In this document: positions 13,275-27,991 of the stretch, one piece after another
How the letters are laid out: each line of letters starts with the position of its first letter
Numbering within the stretch: the stretch's first letter is position 1
Assembly: GCA_023213395.1 (NCBI GenBank)
Contig: CM041465.1
Span: 50,165,741-50,229,740 of the forward strand
Direction of reading: 5' to 3'
DNA: 64,000 nucleotides
DNA from: Cycas panzhihuaensis
Lineage: Eukaryota; Cycadophyta
Notes under the pieces: model-generated
The model's database searches: none
What the model was told of the DNA's origin: nothing
Seen by the model: only the letters and a program-made list of their open reading frames with translations
Program-made: the position numbers and the translations under genes

Positions 13275-13286
13275 TGGTATTAGAGT
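13275..13286 (+). promoter_or_regulatory. Primer-binding site of copia B1
   Basis: TGGTATTAGAGT is one or two changes from TGGTATCAGAGC, the complement of the 3' end of plant initiator Met-tRNA. It lies directly next to the LTR end. Confidence 0.7.
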
Positions 13287-15984
13287 AGAAAGTGGTGTAT
13301 AATTAGGTGAATATTAGATAGATCATTCAATGATTTATTATTAGGTAATGCTGGCTTACCCTTTGAGGGTTGACTTATTCAACAACTAAAAGAACGAGTC
13401 ACAGAGATGCAATAATTGCATGGAGATCTTGGTGCCTTATGTTTTCTATTTTGCAAGGATTCTATGATCTTTAGAGATGTATGGATGAGTATAGCATGTA
13501 GTTTTAATTTATGTAGGTATTGGTGCCTCCTATTTTGAATATACAGTCCCTAGTTACTCAATTGCTAGCCATTGTTACCCATTTTTTAATCCAAAGAAGG
13601 TGTTAGATCTATTCTCTTAAAGTGCCACTAAGTTTACATCCATTTTTCAGAAGAGTTGAGTTAGCCAATAGGAGATTTATTTGAGAGTATAGATGCCCTA
13701 TGCAGTAGCTAAATCTATGTTTTGACTTTAAAGATGTTATAGAGAGATTCCATGAGGTGAAGTCACATTAGCTAATGAATGTGTGTACTGTAATAATGTA
13801 TTTATGTGGAGTGTTTACCATGGATTCTTGTTGGACTGAGAAAAGAAGCCTCCATTACATTTTACTAATAGAGACACACTATCATTCACTCAAGATGTAG
13901 AAGATTGTAGATGCAGTAAGAATATATGTAGCAACTATAAATATTTCACAATAAACAATAAGGTATTTCATTTATGTTTTATCATCAATCGTGATATATA
14001 TTTGATATATTGTGTTTGTCATTTGATATGTTTTAAATTACATCTAAAGAAATTCAATCACCCACCCATTGCATAATATGAAGTTGCATGTTATGTATGT
14101 TACGTATTTAATCACCCACATATACAAATATTTTAATCATTGTTTCATATATCACGTGATATATAAAATTGCTTTTGATTTAATGTTTGATCTATGTACA
14201 TAAAGTCACACATTTTTATCATAAAATTTTATCATGGTTTATAGTATTGAATTTGCTACGATTAATTTATTATTGAACATCTATTAATTTAATTTAATCA
14301 TATTTGATAAAGTTTCCCATAGGATAAATGTTCACCATTGATATATTTTATTGCTTGTTGATTTATTTCAATTGTAGAATGATATAGTTTCAACACTATA
14401 TATTAAGTCAGTTATAATCAAAGCTTTTTTTATTATTTTCATTGTTTGATAAAATCACTCAAGTTGCCTTTTATTAAGGTTATTTACCCTTTGATTGGAG
14501 GATTTATTAATGGGTATACATCAAGAGTCACATTCATAATTATTATATTTGAATGAGATTAAGATCGATATAGTCTTTGATTTATCAAGTGGTCAATTAA
14601 CATCATCATTCTTGATTACCATTCATTATTGATTGTGATATAGTGTTTTAATCAGGTGGGCATATTATTGTGATTATCAAAGTGGTGTAAATATATAGGA
14701 AAGGTTTCATTTTGATATGATAATGATATGTGGTATATATGAGGTGACGTTTGAATGGTGAAATAAGTGTATTAGGCACTCTTAATTAGTGATTGTTTAG
14801 TAATAGTATGCTCTTCTTATATGTGGTTACATGAGAGACTTTGTTAAGTAAATGTTATTAAGGCAATAGTTTTCACTAATTAACAAAAGAGGCATGATTG
14901 TTAGGCAAGCTATCAATGTCAGTGTATGTTCATTGATTGATAAAAAGGTGAGAGGGGCATGTTATGGAGATATTAAGCTACAAGGCAAGAAAACGATATG
15001 TTGTGGCATGGATCATTATATATTCATTAAAAGGTGTGGCTTATTTTATTATAAAGTGATGGTGTTTTATTCAATATAATCAGTGTTTTTTACATCAGAT
15101 ATATGAGATGAAAGTAGTTTAGAATTGCTATTTTTATGGCCTATTTATATTAGTGATTATCAGTTTATAGTGGATTATTATACTTTAAGTGGTTGAACTA
15201 ATAGTAGCATGTGGTATATTATCTATTGAAATGGTGGTTCAATGGTTGTACATATCTAAAGAAGTCTGATGTAGAACCAATAGTATATTTATGTTAAAAT
15301 TAAAGTGTGAATGAAAAGGTATATCATGAGAAGCCTTAAAATCAGTTATGTCTTTATCATGGTATAAAATGAGAGTTGGTTATTCTATATACCGCAATTA
15401 GATGTGTTGCAAATATAGAATGGTATTATAATGTAGATGTGGAGGTGTTTGGGGAATGGTAAGATTTACCTCCCATGTTCTTTTGGCAAAAGTTATTACG
15501 ACAGTTATTTAATAAGTACCTAGTCATGTTATTCGTGGCATATATCTCATAGTATATTAGACTAGTTAGAAACCTTCTATTAGATACTTTAGTGCACTGA
15601 TTACGCACATCTTAGATGAATATCATAGTACTAAGATCGTAAGAGTTTGAAGTATATTTATATAGAGTTTGAAACAAAGCTTACAAACTATGTGATCTAC
15701 ACCAAAAAAACATTGTGATTAATCTAGATGTAAATTTGGATGAGCTAACAATGTATCATATTAAAGTGCCATTTGAAGATATGTTCTATCCTTTATTTCC
15801 TCCCTTTTCTACCCATAGCTTAATAAACATAGAGGTTTATTTACCTAACAGTATATTTGATATGGAAGCAAGACCTAGTAGGAGTATTGATAAGGAGCCA
15901 TTATAAGAAGATGGATAAATTGCAATACTTATGTTCTATTATGGGCTAAGAAAATCATTGAAGACTCTAGTATAATAGTTGAAG

Positions 15985-16600
15985 ACCTAGAGGATGATTA
16001 AAGAATAATGATCAACATGCCAGTTAAACTTATGATAGACACCAATGATTCTAGTGAGTGGATATTCATAATGGAAAGCTACATTGGAGGAGTGATATAT
16101 GGGATTTGTATCCCTTACCTCCCTCAAAGAACCTAGTTAGTTTTTCAAGTTAGAAAAAAGATTATAGCATAGGATTTCACTTAGAAAGAATAAATCAATT
16201 ATGAGGAGATAATTGCACAAATCTCCATGTTGTTAATAATCTGATTAATCTTTACTTTGTTAGCTACATATAGTTGAGAGTAACATCATGTCAACATTCT
16301 TTAATGGAGACTTAAAGAGGAGATCTACATGGCTCAAGTGGCTCAACATCTTGGTTTAGTGAAGGAAAAAGGCTAAGTATTATAGGCTAAGTGTCAATGC
16401 GAGAGGAGCTATACAATTGTAGGGATTGTTAGAGCTAATTCCAAAGAATCACACATATATAAGGCATAGCACCATTACATATAAGAGCAAATCAAATTAG
16501 GGAAGACACAGGTCAAAGTTTATCTAAGTAATGATTAACTTGAGGATATGTTCATTAAGCTCTTATTGAATATCACTACATCAACATTTGTGTATATTCT
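15985..16600 (+). pseudogene. Collapsed copia B1 pol: linker, RT and RNase H fragments
   Basis: The integrase-RT linker (INMPVKLMIDTNDSSE, about 16010) matches the equivalent region of B2. RT pieces follow: NYEEIIAQISM (about 16198; active elements have NYEETFAPV) and, after stops, FNGDLK and EEIYMAQ (about 16300). The RT core with its catalytic box is missing. The RNase H end resumes at about 16440 as NPKNHTYIRHSTITY, matching the 'NPxFHxRxKHIExxxH' region. An internal deletion plus several stops make it non-functional. Confidence 0.6.
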
Positions 16601-16705
16601 AAGATTCAACAAGGTTATCCTTAAAGGAGGATTTATCATCAAGGATAAAGAGATAGACCAATCCATAAGAAGACTTTAAGACCCTACATTTACATTAAGA
16701 GGGGA

Positions 16706-16800
16706 TGTTAGAGTGGTATTATAACCGCTTACTAATTAATGTAAATATGGTGAAATAGTATGTGAATATATTAATATAATTATGACATATTGGGCTAACA
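16706..16800 (+). repeat. 3' LTR of copia B1, truncated
   Basis: It matches the first part of 12944-13274 (TGTTAGAGTGGTATTATAAC) and loses similarity near 16795. The sequence from there to 16995 is unassigned AT-rich DNA before the microsatellite. Confidence 0.65.
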
Positions 16801-16995
16801 GAAAATACATGTGGCCTTTATTCCCTTTAACACAAGAAAATATATTAACATAATATCAATTATAGTGTCAAATAAAAGATGCTAAAACATATATAAGTTG
16901 ATTTATTTTAAATATGTAAGTATATATAAGTTATTTTCTCGAATAAATTATTCATGATTTGTATCAAATTGACATTTTAAATCTCTCTTTCTTGC

Positions 16996-18855
<1,860 letters not shown>

Positions 18856-19086
18856 TGTTGGAAAATAGACTTACAATAAGATAATCACAAACAGAGCCAA
18901 ATAGAACAAAAGCACCTCCACAGGATTGAATGGTACCCTTAAGGTACCTCTATTATATTAACAAAACATCATTACAATATATACAATATGATATACAATG
19001 TTGTGTATTTATAATACATGTTATGTTGGTGAGAGTATGACCCACTTTCATGTGGGACAAATCAAATGTACATTAATATTCTAACA
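18856..19086 (-). repeat. 3' LTR of element E
   Basis: 231 bp, TGTTG...AACA, immediately right of microsatellite block 1. The minus-strand polypurine tract (CATTAAGGGGGAG) follows inside. The sequence around it closely resembles that of element A (1250-1275). Confidence 0.8.
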
Positions 19087-19139
19087 CTCCCCCTTAATGT
19101 ATATTTGGGTCATTTGTATTTGCAATGCTTTTTCCTTGG

Positions 19140-19320
19140 AAATGTCTTGAAAATAATGTCTTCAACTTGATCCTTATCTTCAATCTTGTAGTGATGTCTT
19201 TGTTGCAGAATGATGTCTTCATCTTGATTTTTATCTTCAATTCTGTACTGATGCCTTTGTGAGATGATATCCTCAGCTTGATTTCTATCTTCAATCCTGT
19301 AGTAATGATGTTGATGTACC
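19140..19320 (-). repeat. Three-unit tandem repeat, about 55 bp, in element E
   Basis: Three imperfect units start near 19153, 19211 and 19264, each with a core like ATGTCTTCAACTTGAT followed by TATCTTCAATC. In minus-strand frames it would encode repeated YRIEDKNQDEDII-like peptides rich in Asp, Glu and Lys. It may be a repeated charged Gag tail or a non-coding 3' repeat. Confidence 0.65.
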
Positions 19321-19546
19321 AGCTCCAATAAGTGCAAATCCTAATTCTTCATTGTGCCTAGTCTAGTCTAATTTTGATGTAGATCCTATAAACAACTATC
19401 TTCAATCATAACTTGCCTATCATCATTATCCTATCTAAACTCTTGATCACCATGTACAACGATAATTTCTTCAATCTTAGGAGTGGAGCCTTGATTAACT
19501 TGCATACTCTTTTAACTTGAATCAATGCTCAAAGAAGAAACATCAT

Positions 19547-20142
19547 TCAAACTTGAATCATACTTAAAATAGGAATATCATTAATATAAGACTCATCCTT
19601 TATAGGGCCATCAGATTCAATTTCTCTTGAAATCGATTCATCACTTTCAATGTCTTCATCTGTAATCTCATCAATACATTCAACCATTATTTCTTCACAT
19701 TCAGAAGAAGTTTTGTAAGTACTTATACATTCTTCATCTTGACATGTTATTTCATCAGTGTTAATGATATTTTCTTCATCCATTGTACTTGTATCATAAC
19801 TAGCCTTAATTACTTTTTTAATCATTCGTTGTATCTCTTCAGGAGTTTGTTTAAATACTTTCCTTAGAAAATCCCAAACTTCTTTAGCATTACTTGATAT
19901 AGAATCATAGGAATGACAAAATAGAATTTGGAAGGAATATTAACCTCATTGAATATAGCACAAATCATAATGAATGCTTTTCTATCTTTCTTCTCAAGTA
20001 TTTCCTTTTCTTCTTCATCCTTAGGGATATCATATTCATTAGTAACGGTCTTCCATAAACCTCTAACTATGAATAAACATCTCATTTTAATTATCCAAAA
20101 GAAGTAGTCTTCACCATTAGACTTAGGTACTGGAAGAAACAA
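19547..20142 (-). pseudogene. Gag of element E, broken
   Basis: The minus strand from 20142 reads PKSNGEDYFFWIIKMRCLF then IVRGLW. This is the usual Copia gag opening (F-x-G-x-(D/N)Y-x-x-W-x-x-(K/R)M...L-W) found in the DUF4219/UBN2-type gag. A frame break near 19864 is followed (19825-19547) by a very acidic segment rich in Asp, Glu, Ser and Ile. No CCHC zinc knuckle or downstream protease is visible. In active relatives Gag forms the capsid in which the RNA is copied; here it would have to be complemented or is dead. Confidence 0.6.
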
Positions 20143-20229
20143 TTCCCTTAGCTAGTATTCATTTGTTTCAGGAACATACATAACCACATCATTATCCTCA
20201 ATGATTGTAAATTCTATTTTCGAACACCA

Positions 20230-21380
20230 CAACCCTTTTTCAATCAACAAATTCACCCATCAATCTCAACAAACTTTCTTATGTCTCATATTTGTCACAT
20301 CACATCTCTCATATTGTCAAATAGTCACATACAACAAGTATCTGAAACACTTACTTTGCCATCAAATCAATGCCTAGGCCACATACATTTTACAGAAATC
20401 ATGCACACCTCACATCACCATTAAATTGCTAAGACACACCACACTTCCCTTGATTGCTCATAACTCATTACTCATATGTAACTCAACAAAGTCTTACAAC
20501 AAACTCGTCCTTCTTTGCTTGTTTACATCATAAAAACATGCCTAATTTCATCCTTAACAAACCCAACAAAGTGTCCAATCTTGTCAAAGATTCACAATTA
20601 CCTTATTTGACCACATATCCTTCATCATTTACCATAACATTGCTATATCACCACAGCATGTTATTACCAAAATAGCTCTTTGTGTAACCACATACAACAA
20701 GCTTCAATCACCTACTTACCCATGTCATGCCCCAATTATCATACAACTTATATGAAATAAGTACCTCATTGCCTCAAATGCCCATAAAGATCATATTCCA
20801 AAGAGTACTAAGTCACCCAACTTGTTCATGTAAACACACACATAATCACCTCAACATAACACATGTAATAAAGTACTCAATTGTCATTTAAATAATCACC
20901 ATCTTCCATCTCAAATTACCAATAGGTACTCACATACCTATTAACTCCTTCTCACATACATGAGTGTACCATCACCACATCACCAAAAACAAATCATAAG
21001 AAAACAAATGTCTCAAAGTCATTAAATATCACTTAAATCATCTTATGCATGCCTCTTATGAAGACAATACTCGCCTCATCATATATCAACAAATAACCAC
21101 CATAATGATCTCACTTTATATTAACAAAATATCTTTATATTAAGTCAATATGATTTAATACACCATGTTTGGGTGACCTTAAAAGACTTTAATGAATAAA
21201 TAAAATAAGGGCGTGTAACAGGTAATGAATATGCAACAACCACATATATCACCATAGCATAATCAATTCTTTGAAATACAGTGAATAAAGGTCTAGCACA
21301 TAGCATGTATTCTCACGTAGGGATGGCAAAGAACTTCAATGCAATCAATATCCAATTAACACTAACAAAATTATTCTTGC
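20230..21380. other. C-rich, G-poor leader segment of element E
   Basis: About 1.1 kb with strong strand asymmetry: the plus strand is full of CACAT, CATAC and TCACC words with few G. There is no coding signal. It lies between gag and the captured gene fragments, in the internal untranslated part of the element. Confidence 0.5.
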
Positions 21381-21716
21381 GAAATGCTCTTCTTGAGATA
21401 ATCAGAACCCTGGAGAGCACCACTACAAGCTCAAAGACTGTTGGAATTAGATAATTGTTGGGTAGACATGTCTTTCATGAGATTCTTGGATGCCTCCTCT
21501 ATCTTTTTATCTATAGAAGGGATTAAAATTCAATAAAGTGATGGTTAATGGAATGGGTTTTATGGCACGACCAAATTTGATCGTATCACACTGGCGATCA
21601 ATATGTGATAGATGGCTACATGTAGAGTGAAAACTAGAGGTGAAGATGTATCACGCATAAAAATATATCATGCATATGACCAAACAAGTTACTATTGAAA
21701 ATCTTAAAAAAAGTAA

Positions 21717-21945
21717 AAGAGGAGTTTTGCAGCAAAGATAACAACTCACTGACTCCACATGGTGGTGCTCTTTGGGATATCTTCTGCAAACATGATGTAC
21801 CCAAATTACAAGCTTATTTACGAAAGCACTGGAAAGAATTCAGACATTTAATAGTGCTCCAGTTAATTCTTGGCGAGGCAGTCTTTATTCTGGCTGGATG
21901 CCCTTACCAAGTGTGAAATCGTAAGGTTGTGTTAAAAGGAAGGGG
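21717..21945 (+). pseudogene. JmjC-domain fragment resembling plant JMJ25/IBM1 histone demethylase
   Basis: Translation from about 21715 gives [20 protein letters not shown] followed by [20 protein letters not shown] and FRHL. A gap follows, then [15 protein letters not shown], a stop, and NRKVV. The motifs '[29 protein letters not shown]' and 'GEAVFIPAGCPHQVRN' are hallmarks of the plant JmjC family that includes JMJ25 and IBM1, which remove methyl groups from histone H3 lysine 9 in the nucleus using Fe(II) and 2-oxoglutarate. The segment that normally separates the two motifs is absent. The His of GCPHQV, an iron ligand in the family, is Tyr here. It lies antisense inside element E and is not a functional gene. 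The match is from recognised motifs, not a search. Confidence 0.75.
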
Positions 21946-22239
21946 TTGCAAATCTCTCCTATCTCTTCAGGGATTTTAGAAAGGAAAATTCCTAGTGTTT
22001 ACTTATGTGGTTCTTTATATCAAGAGCCCTTAATTCTTTGTTCAGTAATAAAGATGGGTAATTTTGTGGCTACTTATCTGCTATGAGTGAAATTAACTTT
22101 AGCATTTAGCAAAATAGACCGAGGTAATGCACCCGTAATGTGACTAAATGAAACTTGTTGGCCACAGGTTTAAAGCCACTTGTATGTTCCTTTGCAGATT
22201 AAATTGTTGTGATTTAGGACCATACCTATAGACAGTTGA

Positions 22240-22445
22240 GGATTCATCTACTAAGAATGGAGATTTATTGGGACAAAGTCAGATGTGTTATCAGTGTCAG
22301 AGGAATAACAAAGAGGGGTTGGTTTGTTGTTCTAAATGTTAAAGAAAGCACTACTCCTTTTGTTGTATTACTAAATAGCACCTTGAACTATCAAAAAGGA
22401 GATTGAGAAGGCTTGTCTTGAAGGTCATCATAAAGGAAATAGATG
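22240..22445 (+). pseudogene. RING-like zinc-finger fragment of a JMJ25-like gene
   Basis: From about 22283 the plus strand reads MCYQCQRNNKEGLVCCSKC, stop, RKHYSFCCITK, stop, HLELSK. After a frameshift it reads KEIEKACLEGHHKGN. Plant JMJ25-type demethylases have the same order N-terminal to the JmjC domain: MCHQCQRNDKxxVVxCxxC-KRKRYCxPCI-x-WYPxL-EEEIxxxCPxCRGNCNC. Two Cys-x2-Cys pairs remain; the later Cys ligands are decayed. In the intact protein this region precedes JmjC by several hundred residues, but here it lies about 350 bp downstream of the JmjC fragment on the same strand, so the pieces are out of order. Confidence 0.7.
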
Positions 22446-23220
22446 ATGCTATTAACCTTTGAAAGTTGTTGGGTGTCAAGACAGGCAAGGTAATTGGATT
22501 TGAAATTAATTACTTAGATCTCTATTAGTTCACTTTAGTATGGTGTTAGCTCGGTGTGGCTCAGATTTTGATGGATTCCCTCTCTGTCTATATGCTTAGC
22601 AGCAGCTTTGAGGTATGTTAATTATTTTACAAATAAAGGAGAACTCTTAAAGGTTAGGCAAGATTTTGGAGTTGAATTTGAAGGTAGCATACAAACGACG
22701 GCTGAAGGAAGTGGCTATAATTGCTAAAAAAGGATGAATTCAAGTGATGGATACAACAGTATTAAAATAAACATAAAGGTGATTGTTTAAAGATGGCAAA
22801 AATATGAACGTTTGTGTAATTAATACAGATGAACTATGACTATAAATTATTAACTCATTAACGCAGATGAGGATATCGCATATTCAAATGGGACACGATA
22901 TATATATCACGCATGGGTGAAAAAACTCAAATATAAATCTATGGCAGTGCAAATCCATCATCCACGATAGTATACATTTAAACCTTAAAATCAAGTGGGT
23001 GAATATATATAATTAGCATACCTTGTATTATTGCCATATTATCATTTCATGGCTCTGCAACAGTCTCATGGGGTTCTGTACTATTCCACAACTCAACTAA
23101 GGGATCATGACATCTCTAGGCCATATAAATGGCATCGTCAAATGGAAATAGGCATTGGGCATTAATAGTTTTATGGAGTCAGAATTAGAGTTTCACAAAC
23201 TAACACTTCTCTTCACTGGG
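22446..23220. other. Unassigned part of element E next to its primer site
   Basis: It has no clear coding similarity. A plus-strand stretch near 22665-22730 (VAYKRRLKEVAIIAKKG) is short and unassigned; it could be another exon remnant of the captured gene or part of the element leader. Confidence 0.4.
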
Positions 23221-23234
23221 GCGCTCTAATGCCA
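23221..23234 (-). promoter_or_regulatory. Primer-binding site of element E
   Basis: The minus strand reads TGGCATTAGAGCGC directly after the 5' LTR end, similar to the initiator-Met-tRNA complement TGGTATCAGAGC with two differences in the first 12 bases. Confidence 0.65.
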
Positions 23235-23409
23235 TGTTGTAAATCAAACCTGCAATAAGATAATCACAAACAGAACAAAAGCACCTCCACAAGATTGAAC
23301 TGTACCCTTAAGGTACCTCTATATTGTGTAATTATAATACATGTCATGTTGGTGAGAGTAGAACCCACTTGCATGTGGGACAAATCAAATATACATTAAT
23401 ATTCTAACA
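23235..23409 (-). repeat. 5' LTR of element E
   Basis: 175 bp, TGTTG...TAACA. Relative to the 3' LTR it lacks a block around GAATGGTACC...ACAATATGATATAC but retains both ends. It abuts microsatellite block 2 on its outer side. Confidence 0.75.
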
Positions 23410-25023
<1,614 letters not shown>

Positions 25024-25281
25024 ATGAATGAAAAAGAGATGAAATAAGATATAAGAGTAAAACTTGGAGATGAAAATAAATAATGACTCCCTCCTTGATA
25101 TTTTGCCTTTTATTATTGATGGTGAGCATTAGGGTTAGGATTTTCTTACCTAATAAGATGAACCTAAAATTACATCTAAATGTATATAAAGTGTATTCCA
25201 CTAAGAGAGTAATACTAACAATATATCTTAAGGTCACTTAATTAATCTACATAAATAACCTTGATACATTAAACTCTTTCA
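25024..25281 (-). repeat. 3' LTR of copia C1, outer end missing
   Basis: Matches 45148-45413 but lacks about 46 bp that the 5' LTR has at its terminus; GATA repeat replaces them. The inner end is CTCTTTCA followed by the C-tract (minus-strand G-tract) of the polypurine site. Confidence 0.75.
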
Positions 25282-25295
25282 ATCCCCCCCCCTAA
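25282..25295 (-). promoter_or_regulatory. Polypurine tract of copia C1
   Basis: On the minus strand, TTAGGGGGGGGGAT lies directly before the 3' LTR. It is the equivalent of TTAAGGAGGAGATTG in C2 (about 47446). The nine-G run is probably slippage-expanded. Confidence 0.7.
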
Positions 25296-25479
25296 TGATG
25301 GAAGGTCATTTTGAGAAAATTTATTCTATGAGTTCTTCATTTGAGCCTCATTAGTATATTAAAATGTTAAATGATACTTTTGTGGGAAAACCTCACGGGG
25401 AATAAAAATCCATGGACTTTCTAAGATCTATATCCCCTTTTATAAATTAAAATAGCTAAGGTTGTTCTTGATGTAGCCT

Positions 25480-27017
25480 AATAGCCAACCAACTTAAATC
25501 TATAGCTTGATCTGTTGAGTCTCCATATACCATTTAGTCATCTCTTATGCCCTTTCAAGTTTTCACAGGTTTTAATTTTCTAAAACTAGTATAACCCTTA
25601 TCTTTTCATGCCCGCTTGGGGTTTTCATAAATAGAATAGAGCAAAGACTTACTCTTATTCTTATGTGGCCATAAGGGGTTTTTATGAAAAGAATAAAGTA
25701 TGATGATCTTGTTGCCATCTTTTTTGATCAGTTGAAGATGGAGGCCCTAAGGCTAAGCTACGTTTGGAAATGTTCAAACTTCACCCTTTATAGCAATTTA
25801 GTGAAGATATTGGCCACTTGATTTATTGTGGGGCAGTATTCTAGTTGAATTGTTCCATCATGAACTAATTCTCTAATCCTGTAGACTTTTATACTTATGT
25901 GTTTAGTATGATCATGAAATACAAGATTTTTTGCCATGTAAATTACTAATTAATTATCCACACAAAAGCTAATAAGACTTATTTGGGTGGTATTCAATGT
26001 TTCTAATAATTTTCTAAGCCATATCATCTCCTTACTGGTCTTAAAAGTAGTAATGTATTCAGCTTTGGTAGTTGAATTGGCAATTATCTTCTATCATCTA
26101 GATCCCCATGATATTTGTGTTATTCCATGAAATATTACATACCTAGATGTAGATCTTCATATATCTTTATCTCTTGCAAAGTCTAAGTTTGTGTATGCAA
26201 AAAGCTTAAATTCATTATTAGGTTCATACAACACACCAAATTTGTTAGTTATCTTTAGGTAGTTTAACACTCAAACTGCAATCTGCTAATGATTCTACTT
26301 AGGATTTGTCATGAATTGTGTAAGAATATCAATAGAGTATATGATATTTGGCCTTGTGTTAATAGTGTAGATAAGACTACCTATAAGCTTCCTATAGAGT
26401 GTTATGTCTACCTCCTTAGTGTCACCATCAACTGAGAGTTTGGTATTAGGTTCCATAGGTAAAGCTACTGGTTGAGCATCTTCTAACTGAAACTTAGTTA
26501 GAAAATCATTGATATATTTTTCTTGGGAGAGGAAAAATTTTCTATTCTTTTATGTTACTTTAATTCCCAAGTAGTATTTCATCAAATCGAGGTTAGACAA
26601 TTTGAATATTTTGCTAAGGCCCTTTTTTAGCTGGCTTATTACCTTCCATTATTACTCGTTACTAGTATGTCATCTACAAAGATTATGAGATAAGTGACTT
26701 TATTCTTTTGGTGCTTGATAAATAGTGTTGCATCAATATCTTAGTAGCCACAAACCTCGTATCTAAGTTGCCTCATTCTTTCAAACAACTTGGCAAATCA
26801 AGCATGAAAGGCTTGTTTAAGGTTGTATAAGGACTTCTGAGCTTGCAAACCTTATGCTCTTGACCTTCGATCTTGTATCCTTCTCACCAAGCCATGTAGA
26901 TTTCTTCTTCAATATCCCATTCAGAAACACGATCTTAATATCAATCTGGTGGATTTTCTAACCCTATTGAACAACCAAGGCTACAAGAGTTCTAATTGTA
27001 AGCCATTGGGTTGTAGG
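25480..27017 (-). pseudogene. Copia C1 pol, C-terminal half: RT end and RNase H
   Basis: On the minus strand the RT active-site box reads LIIFVDDILV (about 26650-26680). RNase H follows with STTKAEYITTFKTSKEMIWL (about 26005-26075; intact Copia has SSTEAEYMA). It ends with a decayed 'K-N-x-V-F-H-x-H-T-K-H-I' region and NQVANIFTKLL (about 25800). These enzymes copy the RNA and remove it from the hybrid inside the particle. Many stops and shifts are present. The N-terminal part of this polyprotein continues at 39937 after the nested insertion. Confidence 0.75.
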
Positions 27018-27376
27018 TGTTATTAACATGACAGTTAATTATTAAGCCCCTATGTTAATATTAATGTGGTTTAACTAAAGTGATTAAGTGAAAATGTGTG
27101 ACTTATTTGAAGGGTCATAACCCTAATCGAGTGACACCTCTTGGAAGAATATAAATGCCTTGAGCCCTTGTGCATTCAATGTATTAAGCCATTTTATAAT
27201 AATTAATGTGATCCATCAATGATTCTTTTATAATGGGTTTTTCCCTGAAAGGATATTCCCACATAAATCATATGTATTGTGTATCTATTTTCTATGTGTA
27301 TATTTGTTTACGTATTATGTATGGTTAAAGATTCTATAAATCAAAACATTTATGTATGATTTCATGTTTCCAAATA
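27018..27376 (+). repeat. 5' LTR of copia B2
   Basis: Starts TGTTATTAACATG and ends TTTCCAAATA next to the primer site. It matches 39581-39936 throughout, for example GGGTCATAACCCTAAT and TTGGAAGAATATAAATG. Confidence 0.85.
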
Positions 27377-27388
27377 TGGTATCAAAGC
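27377..27388 (+). promoter_or_regulatory. Primer-binding site of copia B2
   Basis: TGGTATCAAAGC, one G-to-A change from the initiator-Met-tRNA complement, directly after the LTR. Confidence 0.8.
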
Positions 27389-27986
27389 TATAGGGTCTTA
27401 CATAGTTGAAGTCTAATGTTGAGTAGAGCAGTGTGATCATTGGTTACTGGGTAACGTCGTCTAACCCAAGATGAATCTTGAGAGTCCATCAACCCTAACA
27501 ATGTGTAGAAGCAGGCACAGTGTATCAGTGGTAGTTGAAGCAGTGAAGATCACTATTCAATAGAAAATAAGGGTTCTTAGGAGTCGATATTCAAGCATGA
27601 AGACCACATTTGTGGTTGGAGTTAGCTCATTGGGGGTTATCTGAAGTCGATTGAAGAACTATTGCAGTAATTCAAGCCAACAGAGCATGTGTTGATGGTG
27701 ATTCAGAGACTATAAAGATAACGAACCTTGTACATAAGTAAGTCAGTCATTTTTTCACCCAAAACACTATAAAATTCAAAAAAGAGGAAGATTTTTTCTG
27801 GTGTCACCTTCATTCAGTTTATATAAGGGAGAGATTAGAGCCTTCTTGAGTCATTTTTAGCCCTCTATACTGAAATTTAATGAATTACATAGTAGTATAA
27901 AATATTGTCTACTATATTTTTGAGTTGTAATGCTTTTGTAAGTGGGAGTATGACCTCTTATCTCTATTGTATACACCTTGTTGAGC
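27389..27986 (+). other. Copia B2 untranslated leader, first part
   Basis: Non-coding. It continues at 34525 after the Gypsy insertion. Confidence 0.6.
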
Positions 27987-27991
27987 CCGTA

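Larger units (their letters stand above)
12944..16800 (+). mobile_element. Decayed Copia LTR retrotransposon (family B, copy B1)
   Basis: The 5' LTR (12944-13274) is followed at once by the primer site TGGTATTAGAGT (13275-13286). The polypurine tract ATTAAGAGGGGA (about 16694-16705) precedes a 3' LTR start (16706) whose first 80 or so bases match the 5' LTR. The 3' LTR then loses similarity, so the right edge is approximate. The interior is shortened: RT and RNase H pieces lie only about 60 bp apart. The LTR word TTTTTTTCGAAAGGGT and the linker around 15990-16080 also occur in the B2 element (27018-39936), so both belong to one family. Confidence 0.7.
18856..23409 (-). mobile_element. Pol-less LTR retrotransposon carrying JMJ25-like gene fragments (element E)
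   Basis: The LTRs at 18856-19086 and 23235-23409 share start (TGTTG), end (ATTCTAACA) and long stretches such as GATAATCACAAACAGA and CATGTGGGACAAATCAAAT; the right copy lacks some 55 bp. On the minus strand the primer site TGGCATTAGAGCGC abuts the 5' LTR (23221-23234), and a polypurine tract (19087-19101) abuts the 3' LTR. The interior has gag but no protease, integrase or RT. Instead a 3-kb stretch between primer site and gag holds fragments of a host chromatin gene in the opposite orientation. The flanks are microsatellite on both sides (TGTAT left, TACAT right), so a target-site duplication cannot be confirmed. Confidence 0.8.

Noticed and set aside
21695-21916. A functional small JmjC protein
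   Set aside because: The core is truncated, the segment between EFRH and GEAVF is missing, an iron-ligand His is Tyr, and a stop follows directly. It is a fragment, not a gene.
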